A stretch of 64,000 nt of DNA, taken from NCBI RefSeq assembly GCF_035222275.1, contig NC_085885.1, positions 3,410,001 through 3,474,000 on the forward strand, in the 5' to 3' direction. The stretch comes from Podospora bellae-mahoneyi. Taxonomy: Eukaryota; Ascomycota; Sordariomycetes; Sordariales; Podosporaceae. The notes under the pieces were generated by a model. The model saw only the letters and a program-made list of their open reading frames with translations, was not told the DNA's origin and did not search any database. A program made the position numbers and the translations under genes. Below, one piece after another: positions 1 to 9,050 of the stretch (its first letter is position 1; every line of letters begins with the position of its first letter).

Positions 1-137
1 GCTTTCCAGTGGCGACGAGGGCTTCGGTCACCTCTTGGGCGACGTCTGTTGGTTGATGATTAGCCTGCAGTAGATGGTGGATGGGATAGACTGAAGAACG
101 TACTGCCGGTGGCACCTGCAATAGCGATTTTGACCAT
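1..137 (-). CDS. NmrA-like NAD(P)-binding oxidoreductase, 5' end only
   Basis: Partial gene leaving the window on the left. The start codon is at 137-135 and the first exon (137-104) reads MVKIAIAGATG. A 58-base intron follows (103-46; GTACGT donor, CTAAT branch site, CAACAG acceptor). The second exon (45-1) continues NVAQEVTEALVATGK. The joined GATGNVAQEV is the glycine-rich Rossmann turn found at the very N-terminus of NmrA/isoflavone-reductase-like proteins. These bind NAD(P) and act as reductases or as redox-sensing regulators. Only about 26 residues are visible, so substrate and exact family cannot be decided. The splice is inferred from the consensus sites and from how well it restores the motif. 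Confidence 0.7.
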
Positions 138-632
138 GGCGGCTTTTGAAAGAACAAACCTATGTCTATTGCTTCAAGTAAAGTAGACGGTAATGTGTGC
201 TTTTATAGAGATATTCGGCTTCGGTTGATTTGAGTGGTTCGGCCGAAAGCTGGGAACTGGTGACTGCACCTCAGAAATGGACCTCCGACAAGCAGAGTTC
301 TCTTTCGGCCGAAGGTTTAAAGCAAGGGGGGGCCATCTATTGTTTGAATGTCCAGTTAGACTTATAGATGGGAACGCCCAAAGTGGCACGTCGATTCCAT
401 GGCCAGGACACTTGGTATACGGCTGATTTTGAAGGCACCGGGAAGAGCCAGAGCGTTGGCTGAGGTGAAGAGGTACTTGTGTCTTCTTTGCTCACTAATG
501 CTTGTGTAAGTTTGCCCTCTAACTCTCAGTTTCCGACCAAGGGCTTGACAGGAGGTTGCTCTGTCAGTCTAGCGGCCGCATTTCTCGCCTTTGCCCTCCT
601 GTCTCTCAGTACTCGGTAGACTCCAACCAAGC
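138..632. other. Intergenic stretch, no gene seen
   Basis: Upstream region of the NmrA-like gene and downstream of the decayed minus-strand region. Only short unconvincing frames are present, and no clear promoter element, tRNA or repeat was recognised. Confidence 0.5.
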
Positions 633-2232
633 CTAACACTGCAAATTTGCTATGAAAGGTAGCAATGACTCATAAAAGAGTCCCATGATTATCATGAAGA
701 CCTTGTCCCCTGGTGTCCATATAAAATAAAAGAATCCAAAGCCGTAAATGACCATGCCCCAAACAGTAACGATAGCCATCGACGACCAGCCAGACCTCCG
801 GTACCTGCGACCAAATGCTCTCGAATCAAAACACCCCAATGACGAATAGCTCACCACGTTTGATAAAAACAAGTTAATGAAGAATGGGCCGATGACGAAC
901 ATGTCCAAAAGGTAGCTGACCAGGGGAAAGACTGTCATCTCTGGTACGGTCATGAGCTTTGAACAGACAAGAGGAACGAGCATAGCCGTTATCACCCCAA
1001 GATGAACAATGGTGTAAAGGAACATAAAAAACCATCGGCCTTGAGAGTCCGAGGGTAGAATTCCTAGAATCCGCCAATGTGGGGACGGGGTTTCAAGCCC
1101 ATACGCTCTTAGAAGCTCGATAACCTGCTGTACCGAGTTTTCATTTGCAGTTTTGAAAAGCAGTGATATAGAGCGTGATGTTGGGAACATGCCGAAATGT
1201 TTATTAGCATCGATGAAAAGTGCGAGGTCGAGTGGTGACACGATGCTGCTTTTCCAAGCTGGCCAAACTGGATATTGCTGAACCCGGTAAAGCTTGAGAA
1301 GTCTCTTTAGCGTCCCGATGTTTCCATATCGGACTGCCAATCTCATATGGTACATCAAGTCGATGTCTGCATTGGCTGATGTTGGCCGAGTCACAAACTC
1401 GGCCAGGTCCCAGAGCAACAGCCGTTCATATCTGCCGTTGGCAATCTAACCCAGAAGAAGCCAATGGAGCTCCGATTGAGACAGTGGCGAAGAGTTCCAC
1501 CCAACGGTGCTCAGTTCCTGGTTTCGGGTCCTGGGTGTTGTCTGTAACCCGAGTTCAATGTCGTTAGAGTTCAAGAGTCCGGGATCGAGATGATTTGGCT
1601 GCTGCGCCCTCTGACGGAGTGGTGTTTAGCTGATGTTGACTTTTAGCCTCTGGAGCAGGCGAATATGGCCTCTAGATCCTATGAATAAGATGTTTTCGGG
1701 AAGTAACATCGGCTCAAAGGGCGAGATTGCATCCTCTGAGCGCACAGGAGCTTCCATGACTGCTGGATAAGCTGATGATGTTTTCAAACGCTGATCAGGT
1801 GGTAACTGCGGAACCAACTGACTTCTTAAAGAAGGGTATTGTGTAAGAAGAAGTTCACATGCTGTTGAGGAGAGTGTAAGGATTCCCTGGCTCATAGAAG
1901 CAGACGGCTGGCCGCTAATCTTTTCCTTCAAATTCATTCGGCGGGGCCAATATTTGTTCATCTGAACAATGTTCAACGAGATACTTTCTATATGTCTAAG
2001 ATCAGCTAAAGAATCCCTGAAAATTCGAACAGGACATGCACAGTACATACACGAAAAATTGGTCGCGGTATGATGCCGTGACCGCCACTGACAGCAACAA
2101 GTGTGACATATTGATGGTGTGATGTTGCGACTTACGCCTGCAACATTCGCGCCTTTGGCAGCGCTCACCAGTTCCCAGACGGTTGATAAACTGAGGATTA
2201 TCTTCTATGACCACAACCACGAAGAGTTTCAT
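633..2232 (-). pseudogene. Ankyrin-like/membrane C-terminal exons of a decayed kinase-associated gene
   Basis: The best preserved part is an open stretch from about 1450 down to 633. It starts after a GGTTAG acceptor and has no good ATG, so it is an internal or last exon. Its first ~115 residues are helical and ankyrin-like (DIDLMYHMRLAVRYGNIGTL, LDLALFIDANKHFG). They are followed by four or five hydrophobic segments typical of a polytopic membrane domain, ending near the TGA. Upstream, 1626-2232 contains weaker helical reading (VSAAKGANVAG, LRHIESISLNIVQMNK) interrupted by a possible intron with a GTAAGT donor. The kinase piece at 2311-3250 lies on the same strand just upstream. A kinase plus ankyrin plus membrane-domain protein is therefore the likely ancestor. 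No uninterrupted model could be built. It could still be an expressed multi-exon gene, but I favour decay. Confidence 0.4.
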
Positions 2233-2310
2233 ATCCTACCCACACCTAAAAGCTAGTTAGTTGCGTGCGCTCTAAACAGACTTCTGGCATGTTGCCGATT
2301 TGGAGATCTG

Positions 2311-3250
2311 CTATAGATCAAAATGTAAGAAGAAAAACTCACGGATGGTGTTGAAGAAGGTCGCCTGATAGGCGAAAGAGGCAGCTTTATCCATGGCCGG
2401 GCTTTCTGAAATCCCGATGCATCCAACGACCTCTCGTAATCCTAATATGGCTACACAGCCATTTATGTTGCAGAGAGTACGATCATTCACGAGACTAAGT
2501 CCTAAAAAGTTCCTGGTAAGACTCAAGTCGAGGTCCGAGTCCTGTTGAGTTCGGTCTTCCGTTATGACTACTTGAAGAGCACGGGTGAGAAGGCATTCGT
2601 TCTGCTTCATATTCGAGATGGCGGCTGGGTCTTGAAACTCTTCAAACCTGCCTCGTTACAGTGAGCTGCCTAGAATAACAGAAACTGCTACAAGGTCATA
2701 TGAATAAACATCGGTCGCCTTGATGTCTTCAAAGTTCTTGATCTGTTAGCTGAAGGAGGCATCTGGGTCAGCTTCAGGGGCTGACCAGTCTCGTGTCCAA
2801 GCGGGGAGCACAGGCTGTTCTTCAAAGTGAAAGACAGAGTACCCAAAGTCGGTGAGTTTTGCTGTAAAAAGACCATTCTGTGGTTCACTTGGATGGAGCA
2901 AGATATTTCCTGGTTTGATATCGCGGTGGGCAATTCCGCAAGCGTGAAGGGCAGCAATACCTTCAGCAACATCCCTGCAAACAAAGGTGGATGCGATCGA
3001 ATGTGAAGCTCGCTAATGAAAGACCGGAGGGGGGAAATCAGACCGGTCTCAGGCCCCTCCTTATAGAGTGTCTTCTTCGTCCTCTTAACAGCCACTCTCT
3101 GCTGAGACAGCTCAGTTTTGGCGCGGTTGGTGGTTGAAGGAATTGGTGATAAGATAGAACGACTGGTGACAATACAGCTGTTTCCCGCATTTTCCTGAGA
3201 TTCCAAGGTTCGATGGAACTGCTGCATAGGGAGGAGACCGCCCTCATAAC
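2311..3250 (-). pseudogene. Degenerate Ser/Thr protein kinase domain
   Basis: Clear kinase motifs read on the minus strand: an N-lobe with RVAVKRTKK (VAVK lysine) and a helix-C-like FISELHIRSH. After a jump of frame near 2985 come DVAEGIAALHACGIAHRDIKPGN (catalytic loop HRDIKPGN), LTDFGYS (DFG) and WSAPE (the APE motif), then KATDVYSYDL of the F-helix region. The stretch from helix C to helix E, roughly 80-100 residues in normal kinases, is missing. A TAA (2746-2748) interrupts the frame just after APE, where CAA would fit. The kinase is therefore truncated and very probably inactive. The C-terminal tail (LLTRALQVVITEDRTQQD and on) continues to about 2311. The family resembles fungal kinases joined to ankyrin repeats. 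Its neighbour downstream is the ankyrin/membrane region. Confidence 0.6.
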
Positions 3251-3852
3251 TTTGACAAAAGGCGCATATTAGAGATAGCAGATCCAGGAAGTCTGGCGTG
3301 ATGCCTCACATTTCCGACAAGCTGTTGCCGGGTTGGTTTTGGAGGCGCGTCATGTTTTCCCGCTGTATGGTCATGGTCTTGAAGGTGCCCAAGACCTCGG
3401 TATCTTCCTCCTCATCATTTTCGGAAGATCGTAGATTGGCTCGCATAATGATGAGGTGACGGACTGGTTTGACTGTCTAGGACATTACCACGTTGACGGT
3501 GGTGTTTGAGTAGGTAGTGAATGAGAAACCAAGCCAAGACGGCCCTGGGTTTCGGCGCTTCTTTTATCGATTCCTCTGAGGGGAGGCGCACTCTAACCAC
3601 GGGCATCAAGCGCGCAGCTGAAAGTCAGGGGTATTCCGACTATTTGGGACCACTGGCTTCAATATTCCACAGTTGGCTGACAAAATAAGTGACACTGCGA
3701 AGCAAGTCAATGTAGGATAGTTGGTACCTCTCTGAACCGCGCGTTAAAAGGGAGCCGTAACAATATCAGACGAGGCATAAGTCGACGTACTATTACAGAT
3801 TGTTAACTGGCAGTGCCAATTAATCTATCCAGAGGAGGCCTGCGGCTGATGC

Positions 3853-5451
3853 GTGAACAAGGAGGGAGAGGGTGTGCTGAGGTTTGACAGCGAGCGTATC
3901 GCAGCCATGATTATCGACGAGCTAAGAAACATGGAGAAGGAATTCAAGCAGGCACGACAGAAACTTGAGGACGCTTATGCAAACCTGCCACCCAAATCTA
4001 GCACTTTATTCTTCAGCAAGCGTTCAATACTGACGTTCCCATGGGCGAAATGAGCAAGACAAGGCTCACCCCCCTCTTCTTCAATTGGATCTGCTAATCC
4101 CTCTTCGTCCAGTATCACGTCGACCAAATCATGCAGTATCCGCACCTCTGTCAAATGGGAGTTAATCGGCAAGAAAACATTCGAAAATCTCTCGAAGCAA
4201 CCCACTGAACTTAACAACGTTCTTTACATGTTTCTTTCATCCGGGGACAAGTGCTATATCGATCGTCGATTAGTGGATTCCGAGCTACGAAACAATCTAG
4301 AAGGCTTTACTTCGGGATCCGAGATTCAGGCTTTAGCAACAATCAGAGAGGAGATGAAAAGGGAGGAAGAGCTGCCAAATACGTCGCATTCCGAAAACAT
4401 GTTCAGCAAGCCTTCCACACAGATGGCACAAGAGACAGGCTTCATGCCTTCAACCCCCGTGCTGGATCTCGAGGATTTCGTGCCTCCTCTGGAACTAGGG
4501 TGTTCTCGGTCATTTCCAAGTGTGGGAGAACAGTCAGTTATGGTCGAGTGGACTTACTACAGCAGCAAATCTCTCATCGCTGTGGATCAATTTTCTCGAA
4601 AAGAGAAACTATTGCGATTGCTGGACCAAGAAAACACTCCACACACTAGGCTAAGAACACTGCGCTCGATAGGCATAGTCTTGGACCGGAAGAACTTACG
4701 AATCGGTATGGTTCTGTTGGTACCTGGGGCTCCTGAACTACCCCTTGAGGAACGATCGCTTTTGGACTTTCTCGGGTTGAAGCCTATACCTATCGGCCAA
4801 AGATTCTCCATGGCGAAGGAGTTCACGACGACTGTGTATCGCCTTCAGTCTGTCGGCTGGCTTCACCAATCGCTGCGGACCGACAACCTGCTTTTCTTCG
4901 AACGCGGATCTGGCAGGATCTCTACGAAAATGGAAGACGATACCGCAGAGATAACACCAAACACAACACGGGCACCACGATTATATCTCTCTGGGTTCTA
5001 TCTCTCACGGCCCGACCATCAGTTCGAGTCTTCGCACAGGGTTATGCCCTCACTCAGGAGTTGGTCCGTCTCTCTAGTCATCCAGACTTCTTCCGAAATA
5101 ACTCGACTGAGCCCTCCTCATGTAGGCCGAGATTCCAGCCCGAATATGCATATACGCATGTGGTCTCGTGTTGCTGCAATTGGGGCTGTGGATGTCTCTA
5201 CCGGCATTGAGAGACCGCTGTAAGTCTGACAACGACTTTCGCAGAAGGCGAAAGGTGTCAACTGTGACATGTTCCGCAACCAGATGGGCGAGATATACTG
5301 GCAAGCAACTGGGCATTGTCTTCACAACAGTTTCAACAGAAGGACAAGGAAGCTATCAGGTATGGAAGGTGATGGTGAACCGGAGGAGGTTCCGCTCTAT
5401 GTAGCGTTCGAGCGACAGGTGGTTGCTGAGTTGGAAAGGTGCGTGGCTTGA
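3853..5451 (+). pseudogene. Fossil of a HeLo-like plus pseudokinase (DUF7580-type) protein
   Basis: A plus-strand region divergent from the kinase pseudogene. The N-terminal part has the helical pattern of fungal HeLo/prion-inhibition domains (RFDSERIAAMIIDELRNM, then KWELIGKKTFENLSK). A long middle part follows (4228-5223), with a kinase-fold-like core (LGLKPIPIGQRFSMAKEFTT, GWLHQSLRTDNLLFF) as in DUF7580 proteins. The tail shows LLQLGLW and MGEIYWQATGHC, which match the family's C-terminal helices. HeLo domains in known fungal proteins execute membrane-damaging allorecognition cell death. This copy looks broken, with about four breaks spread along its length, and is treated as a fossil. Family assignment is by motif memory only. 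Confidence 0.5.
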
Positions 5452-5709
5452 GTCATTGCAAACTTTGTTTCTTTTATACTTGCTAGAGTTCCAGCTCTAC
5501 AGTTCTGCCTCCACGAGCTAGTGGGTCCTCAATATAACATATGAACCGCAATCAAGTCACAACCAGTGCTCCCGAGAAGACAAGTTGCATTTAGAATTCT
5601 ACCAGAAAGGACACCATCCCGAAATAGATCAAGGGTTTATACCTAAGAAAACATCAACCGCACCAGACCATGCTTTCCTACAACTTCGTACCCTACTCCT
5701 TTCCCGCAC

Positions 5710-6314
5710 CTACTCCTCCTTCTCCTCTTCCCCAACAGCAACCAGCTTTCCAACAACCAGGTACTTCTCCAAAAATCTCTCTTCCCACCCAGTCATAGCG
5801 TCCAGTTCCTCCTGATCCAGATCGGCAAGTGTATCCAGCGGCCCATCCAGATCCTTGGTCAGCATATCCTCGTCAAAGCTACCCTTGGCCAACCCACGGG
5901 AGGCATCGCGGCCAGCAAAGTTGGCATAGGGGCCGCCAGGACCATAAAAGTTCCGTCCGCGAGTCACGTCGAAAACACGGCCCTTCACAGCGAGATAGAC
6001 GGGCATGTTGTTCTCGCCATTGTACGGTAGAAGTGTTCGTGGGGTGAATGTCTTGAAGACGACTGCTGGTTCCTCCTTGGGGAGAGCGGGGGGAGGGGTT
6101 GGCCTAAGGAAGCTGTAGGTCGCATAGAGAACAAAGAGGAGGACGATGATGTTGAGGGGGGTGAAGAAGGAGGAGCTGTTGCAATGGTTGTTAGCTAGCT
6201 TCTCCAAGACGTAGGATGGCGGGGGGATGGTTGGGGGGGGGTGAATGCTTACCTGGCTGAAGCGCCCTCTGCCTTGGCTGCCTCTTGGGCCACTCTCTGT
6301 TGAACGTAGTCCAT
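5710..6314 (-). CDS. dap1: Dap1-like membrane-associated progesterone receptor (cytochrome b5-like haem protein)
   Basis: Two exons, 6314-6253 and 6175-5710, with a 77-base intron (GTAAGC donor, CTAAC branch site, CAACAG acceptor), giving 175 residues from ATG at 6314. The N-terminus is short. A single membrane anchor follows at about residues 26-43 (LNIIVLLFVLYATYSFL), then a Pro-rich linker and the MAPR cytochrome b5-like domain from about residue 60. Diagnostic pieces are FTPRTLLPYNGENN, VYLAVKGRVFDVT and FYGPGGPYANFAGRDAS. The Tyr of the YGPGGPY loop supplies the axial haem ligand in MAPR proteins. In yeasts Dap1 sits in the ER membrane and supports sterol-synthesis P450s such as Erg11. 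Both the domain and the length (150-180 residues) are normal, and the last residues are acidic. A P450 gene also lies in the window, but 29 kb away, so no functional link is implied. Confidence 0.93.
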
Positions 6315-7211
6315 TGTGTCTGGTGTTGTCCGTAATCTTTACGCCAAAGAAAAAAGCTATACAAAGCAAGCTTTGATGCTAGAAGCTAAAAGCTGGAGTT
6401 GCGGGCTGTGGCGGCGGGTTGTTCGGCTTACGGGACGGCTCTCGAAGCTCCACCGGGGCTGTCGTTGGAGTTGGGGAAGAAGTGGAGCCGCCTCGCACCA
6501 ATCGCGTAATTCAAGTCCCGGCGGGCAGCCGGTTGCACGGGCCACATGGATGAGATCTGATTTAAGGGTGCCCCGCATCCTCCAGGTGGGATGCATTGAT
6601 GCAGGGTCCAAGAAGCCAAGGGTCCAGATGGTCAAGCAAAAGTTCGGGTTTGCTTGCAGATGGTCTTGGTGCCTGAGCTTGTCTGGAGATCACTGGACCA
6701 TCAGCTGCCGACGACAGCATCTAGGGATCAGCCGGAGGCCGCACTCGTAGACTTCTTCTTTCTCTCACGCCATCCATCCCAACAGATTCACGGGAGCACC
6801 GTTATCACCAAGACTACCAAAACCCATGTATGCCTGAAATACCCACTGAAGCCACCCGGTATCCCCATGAGGCCAGCCCATACCCGCGCCCTAGCCGCAT
6901 CGAACCAGGCTCCTTCTGGCCAACCATGAGAGACATGCAGAGCACTGCCTCATCCCAAGGACCTGTCTCTCTCGCCAAGCCAGCCATCCCTCGTCCATTG
7001 GCCCCCGCAGTCATGAATCTTGACAGCTCCAGCTGAAGAGATGCATCCCCACCTTCATTTGCAGTGGGACATTTATCCCTCAACGTTGGGAGAGACCAGA
7101 CGTACATAAGGGTCCTAGATCGAACTGTTTCCAGCTCTGTTTACTTTGGCAACCACACCATCCTGCACATTTCTCAACCAAACAAACCAACCCCTTTCCA
7201 CACCAGACACA
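6315..7211. other. Intergenic region with divergent promoters
   Basis: About 900 bases between dap1 (minus) and the Gln-rich gene (plus), so both promoters should be here. The last ~70 bases are rich in CA and CAAACCAACC-type pyrimidine/adenine sequence, typical of a fungal 5' leader. No gene seen. Confidence 0.5.
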
Positions 7212-7836
7212 ATGGACTTCCTCAGCAAGGTCGCCGGCGAGGCCCTCAAGCCCCAGCAGTCTGCCCAGCAGCAAGAACAGCAGCAACCTCAGCAGACTCA
7301 GACCAGCGGTGGCCTCCTCGGCTCCATTGTCTCTGCTGCCACTCAGTCTACCCAGCCTGTTACCAGCAACACCCAGCAGCAGCCACAACAGACCCAGACC
7401 AGCGGTGCCTCTGGTCTGCTCGGCTCACTCGTCTCCAGCGCCACCCAATCCACTCAGATCACCCAGCAACAGCCCCAGCAGCCACAATCCGGTGCCGATG
7501 CCCTCCTCAACAAGCTCCACGGCGTTGTAGGCGGCGGTCCCGAGTCCGAGAAGAAGGAGGATGCTCTTGACAAGGGTACTTATCACCATTTTTCTTTTTA
7601 CCAACCAAGTGCTAACTCAGAATATAGCTATCGACCTCGTCCAGGAGCACGTCTTCAAGGCCGGTCCTCAGACCAACGAGTCCGCCGCCGAGCAGGCCAA
7701 GGACAAGTTCATCGCCGACACCATCCGTGACGGCTACGAGAAGGCCACCGGCAAGGACTTCCCCATTGCCGCCAAGGAGGAAGAGAACAAGATCACCGCT
7801 GGTCTCGGCGGCCTGGCTGGCAAGCTCTTCAAGTAA
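7212..7836 (+). CDS. Small Gln-rich protein with an internal duplicated segment
   Basis: Two exons, 7212-7575 and 7628-7836, with a 52-base intron (GTACTT donor, GCTAAC branch site, ATATAG acceptor), giving 190 residues. ATG at 7212 lies in a CA-rich leader. Residues 1-110 are Gln/Ser/Thr-rich and contain two near copies of a unit of about 27 residues (QQPQQTQTSGGLLGSIVSAA and QQPQQTQTSGASGLLGSLVS). The C-terminal part is charged and helical: LDKAIDLVQEHVFKAG, then AAEQAKDKFIADTIRDGYEK, then ITAGLGGLAGKLFK. It resembles fungal stress-induced or DNA-damage-responsive small proteins, but I do not recognise a characterised family and assign no function. The intron sits exactly between the low-complexity and helical halves. 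Confidence 0.85.
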
Positions 7837-7928
7837 ATTTTGTTCTCTGATCAATCAGCATGGGCTGAGAGTATATACCATTCACGATTTATGACTTTAA
7901 TATAATGATTATACCCCATTTTCCCTCC

Positions 7929-8564
7929 CTACTCAGGCTCAACCGGCCAATCCATCCCCAACCGTTTCCTCACCTCCTCATCCTCAATCTCAAACACCTT
8001 CTCCTCCGGCACCAACCCCATCTCCTTCAACACCCCCACCGTTACCTCCGGTCTCTCATCAATCACTCTTTTCAACTCTCTCGCCTTGTCAGTAACATCC
8101 TCAATCTTCTTCACCATCCCGACCCATCTCTCACAGACCTCCCCGCCCGGAATCCCAATCTGGATACTCCTGTACCCCAACCTCTCCATCTTGACATCCC
8201 TCTCCGGATCCCACTGTATCCTTACACCCCCCAGCTTCTTCCCCCCTTGATCTCCCTTCTCCTCTGGGCTTCGGTGGGAAACCACACCATGGGAAAGCAG
8301 CCAAAGGAAATCCTCGTGTGACATTGTGAGCGCCAGAATGCGGGATTGGTTGGCGTCTTTGAACGAGTAGCCAGAGCGGTAGAGCATCCAGGCCCAGGAG
8401 GGCTTGATCCAGGTCATGCGAGTTGTTTTGAAGAGGGGGGAGGCGGTGAGGGATTGAGCAGAGACGGCGGCGGAGGCGATGGGGTGGTTGTAGGCTTGGT
8501 AGAGGGTTATTGTTCGAGGGGTGTGGAGGGCGCGGATTTGTTTGTAGGGGGTGGGGGTGGACAT
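7929..8564 (-). CDS. DUF4291 domain-containing protein
   Basis: Single exon of 211 residues, ATG at 8564. The signature blocks are in order: IRALHTPRTITLYQAYNHPIA, then RMTWIKPSWAWMLYRSGYS, then RILALTMSHEDFLWLLSHG, then a conserved VRIQWDPERD region and the RSIQIGIPG block. This is the layout of DUF4291, a family shared by bacteria and fungi with no established biochemical role. The last ~45 residues (DERPEVTVGVLKEMGLVPEE and on) are acidic and typical of fungal members. Its stop codon lies 93 bases from that of the Gln-rich gene, so the two are convergent. The upstream region (8565-9050) is shared with the end of the 939-residue protein gene. Confidence 0.88.
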   Translation of the reverse strand: MSTPTPYKQIRALHTPRTITLYQAYNHPIASAAVSAQSLTASPLFKTTRMTWIKPSWAWMLYRSGYSFKDANQSRILALTMSHEDFLWLLSHGVVSHRSPEEKGDQGGKKLGGVRIQWDPERDVKMERLGYRSIQIGIPGGEVCERWVGMVKKIEDVTDKARELKRVIDERPEVTVGVLKEMGLVPEEKVFEIEDEEVRKRLGMDWPVEPE

Positions 8565-9050
8565 TGTGCTTGGTGGGATGTTTGCATGGGTTGGCGAGAT
8601 GGTGGTGATTGGTGAGAGAGAGGAATTTGGGAGGTTTGACGGATCGGGTTGTGGAGAGAGGGTGTTTATTAAGACTTCTAAAAGACTTCAAACTTGGATG
8701 GATAAACATATGTGTTCGACAAGCTGAGAGTCGAAGGCTGAAGATGAAGATCGGTGATGAGTCACTAGGGTGAGGGACGAGGCACGCTGATAGGTCAGAG
8801 TCTCAGCCCTGATATGAGGCTGGTTTGCATGTCTTGTCCATCTGGGAACGCCATGCGATACGAAGACACCAATCTAAACAGCCACCGAGAGAGATGATGT
8901 TCAATTCTTGATAGTGCAGGTCAAGCTTTATTTTCATGTTCTAGTCTTTCATATAGCCACAACTATTCGTCTGGGCCGCTATCTACCGAGGTACCTTCTG
9001 TCGATTAAGCCTGTCTAGCGAATATCGCTGCGAATATGATGGTTGACTGT
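8565..9050. other. Intergenic stretch, no gene seen
   Basis: Promoter side of the DUF4291 gene and 3' side of the next minus-strand gene. No convincing coding frame or repeat was recognised. Confidence 0.5.
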
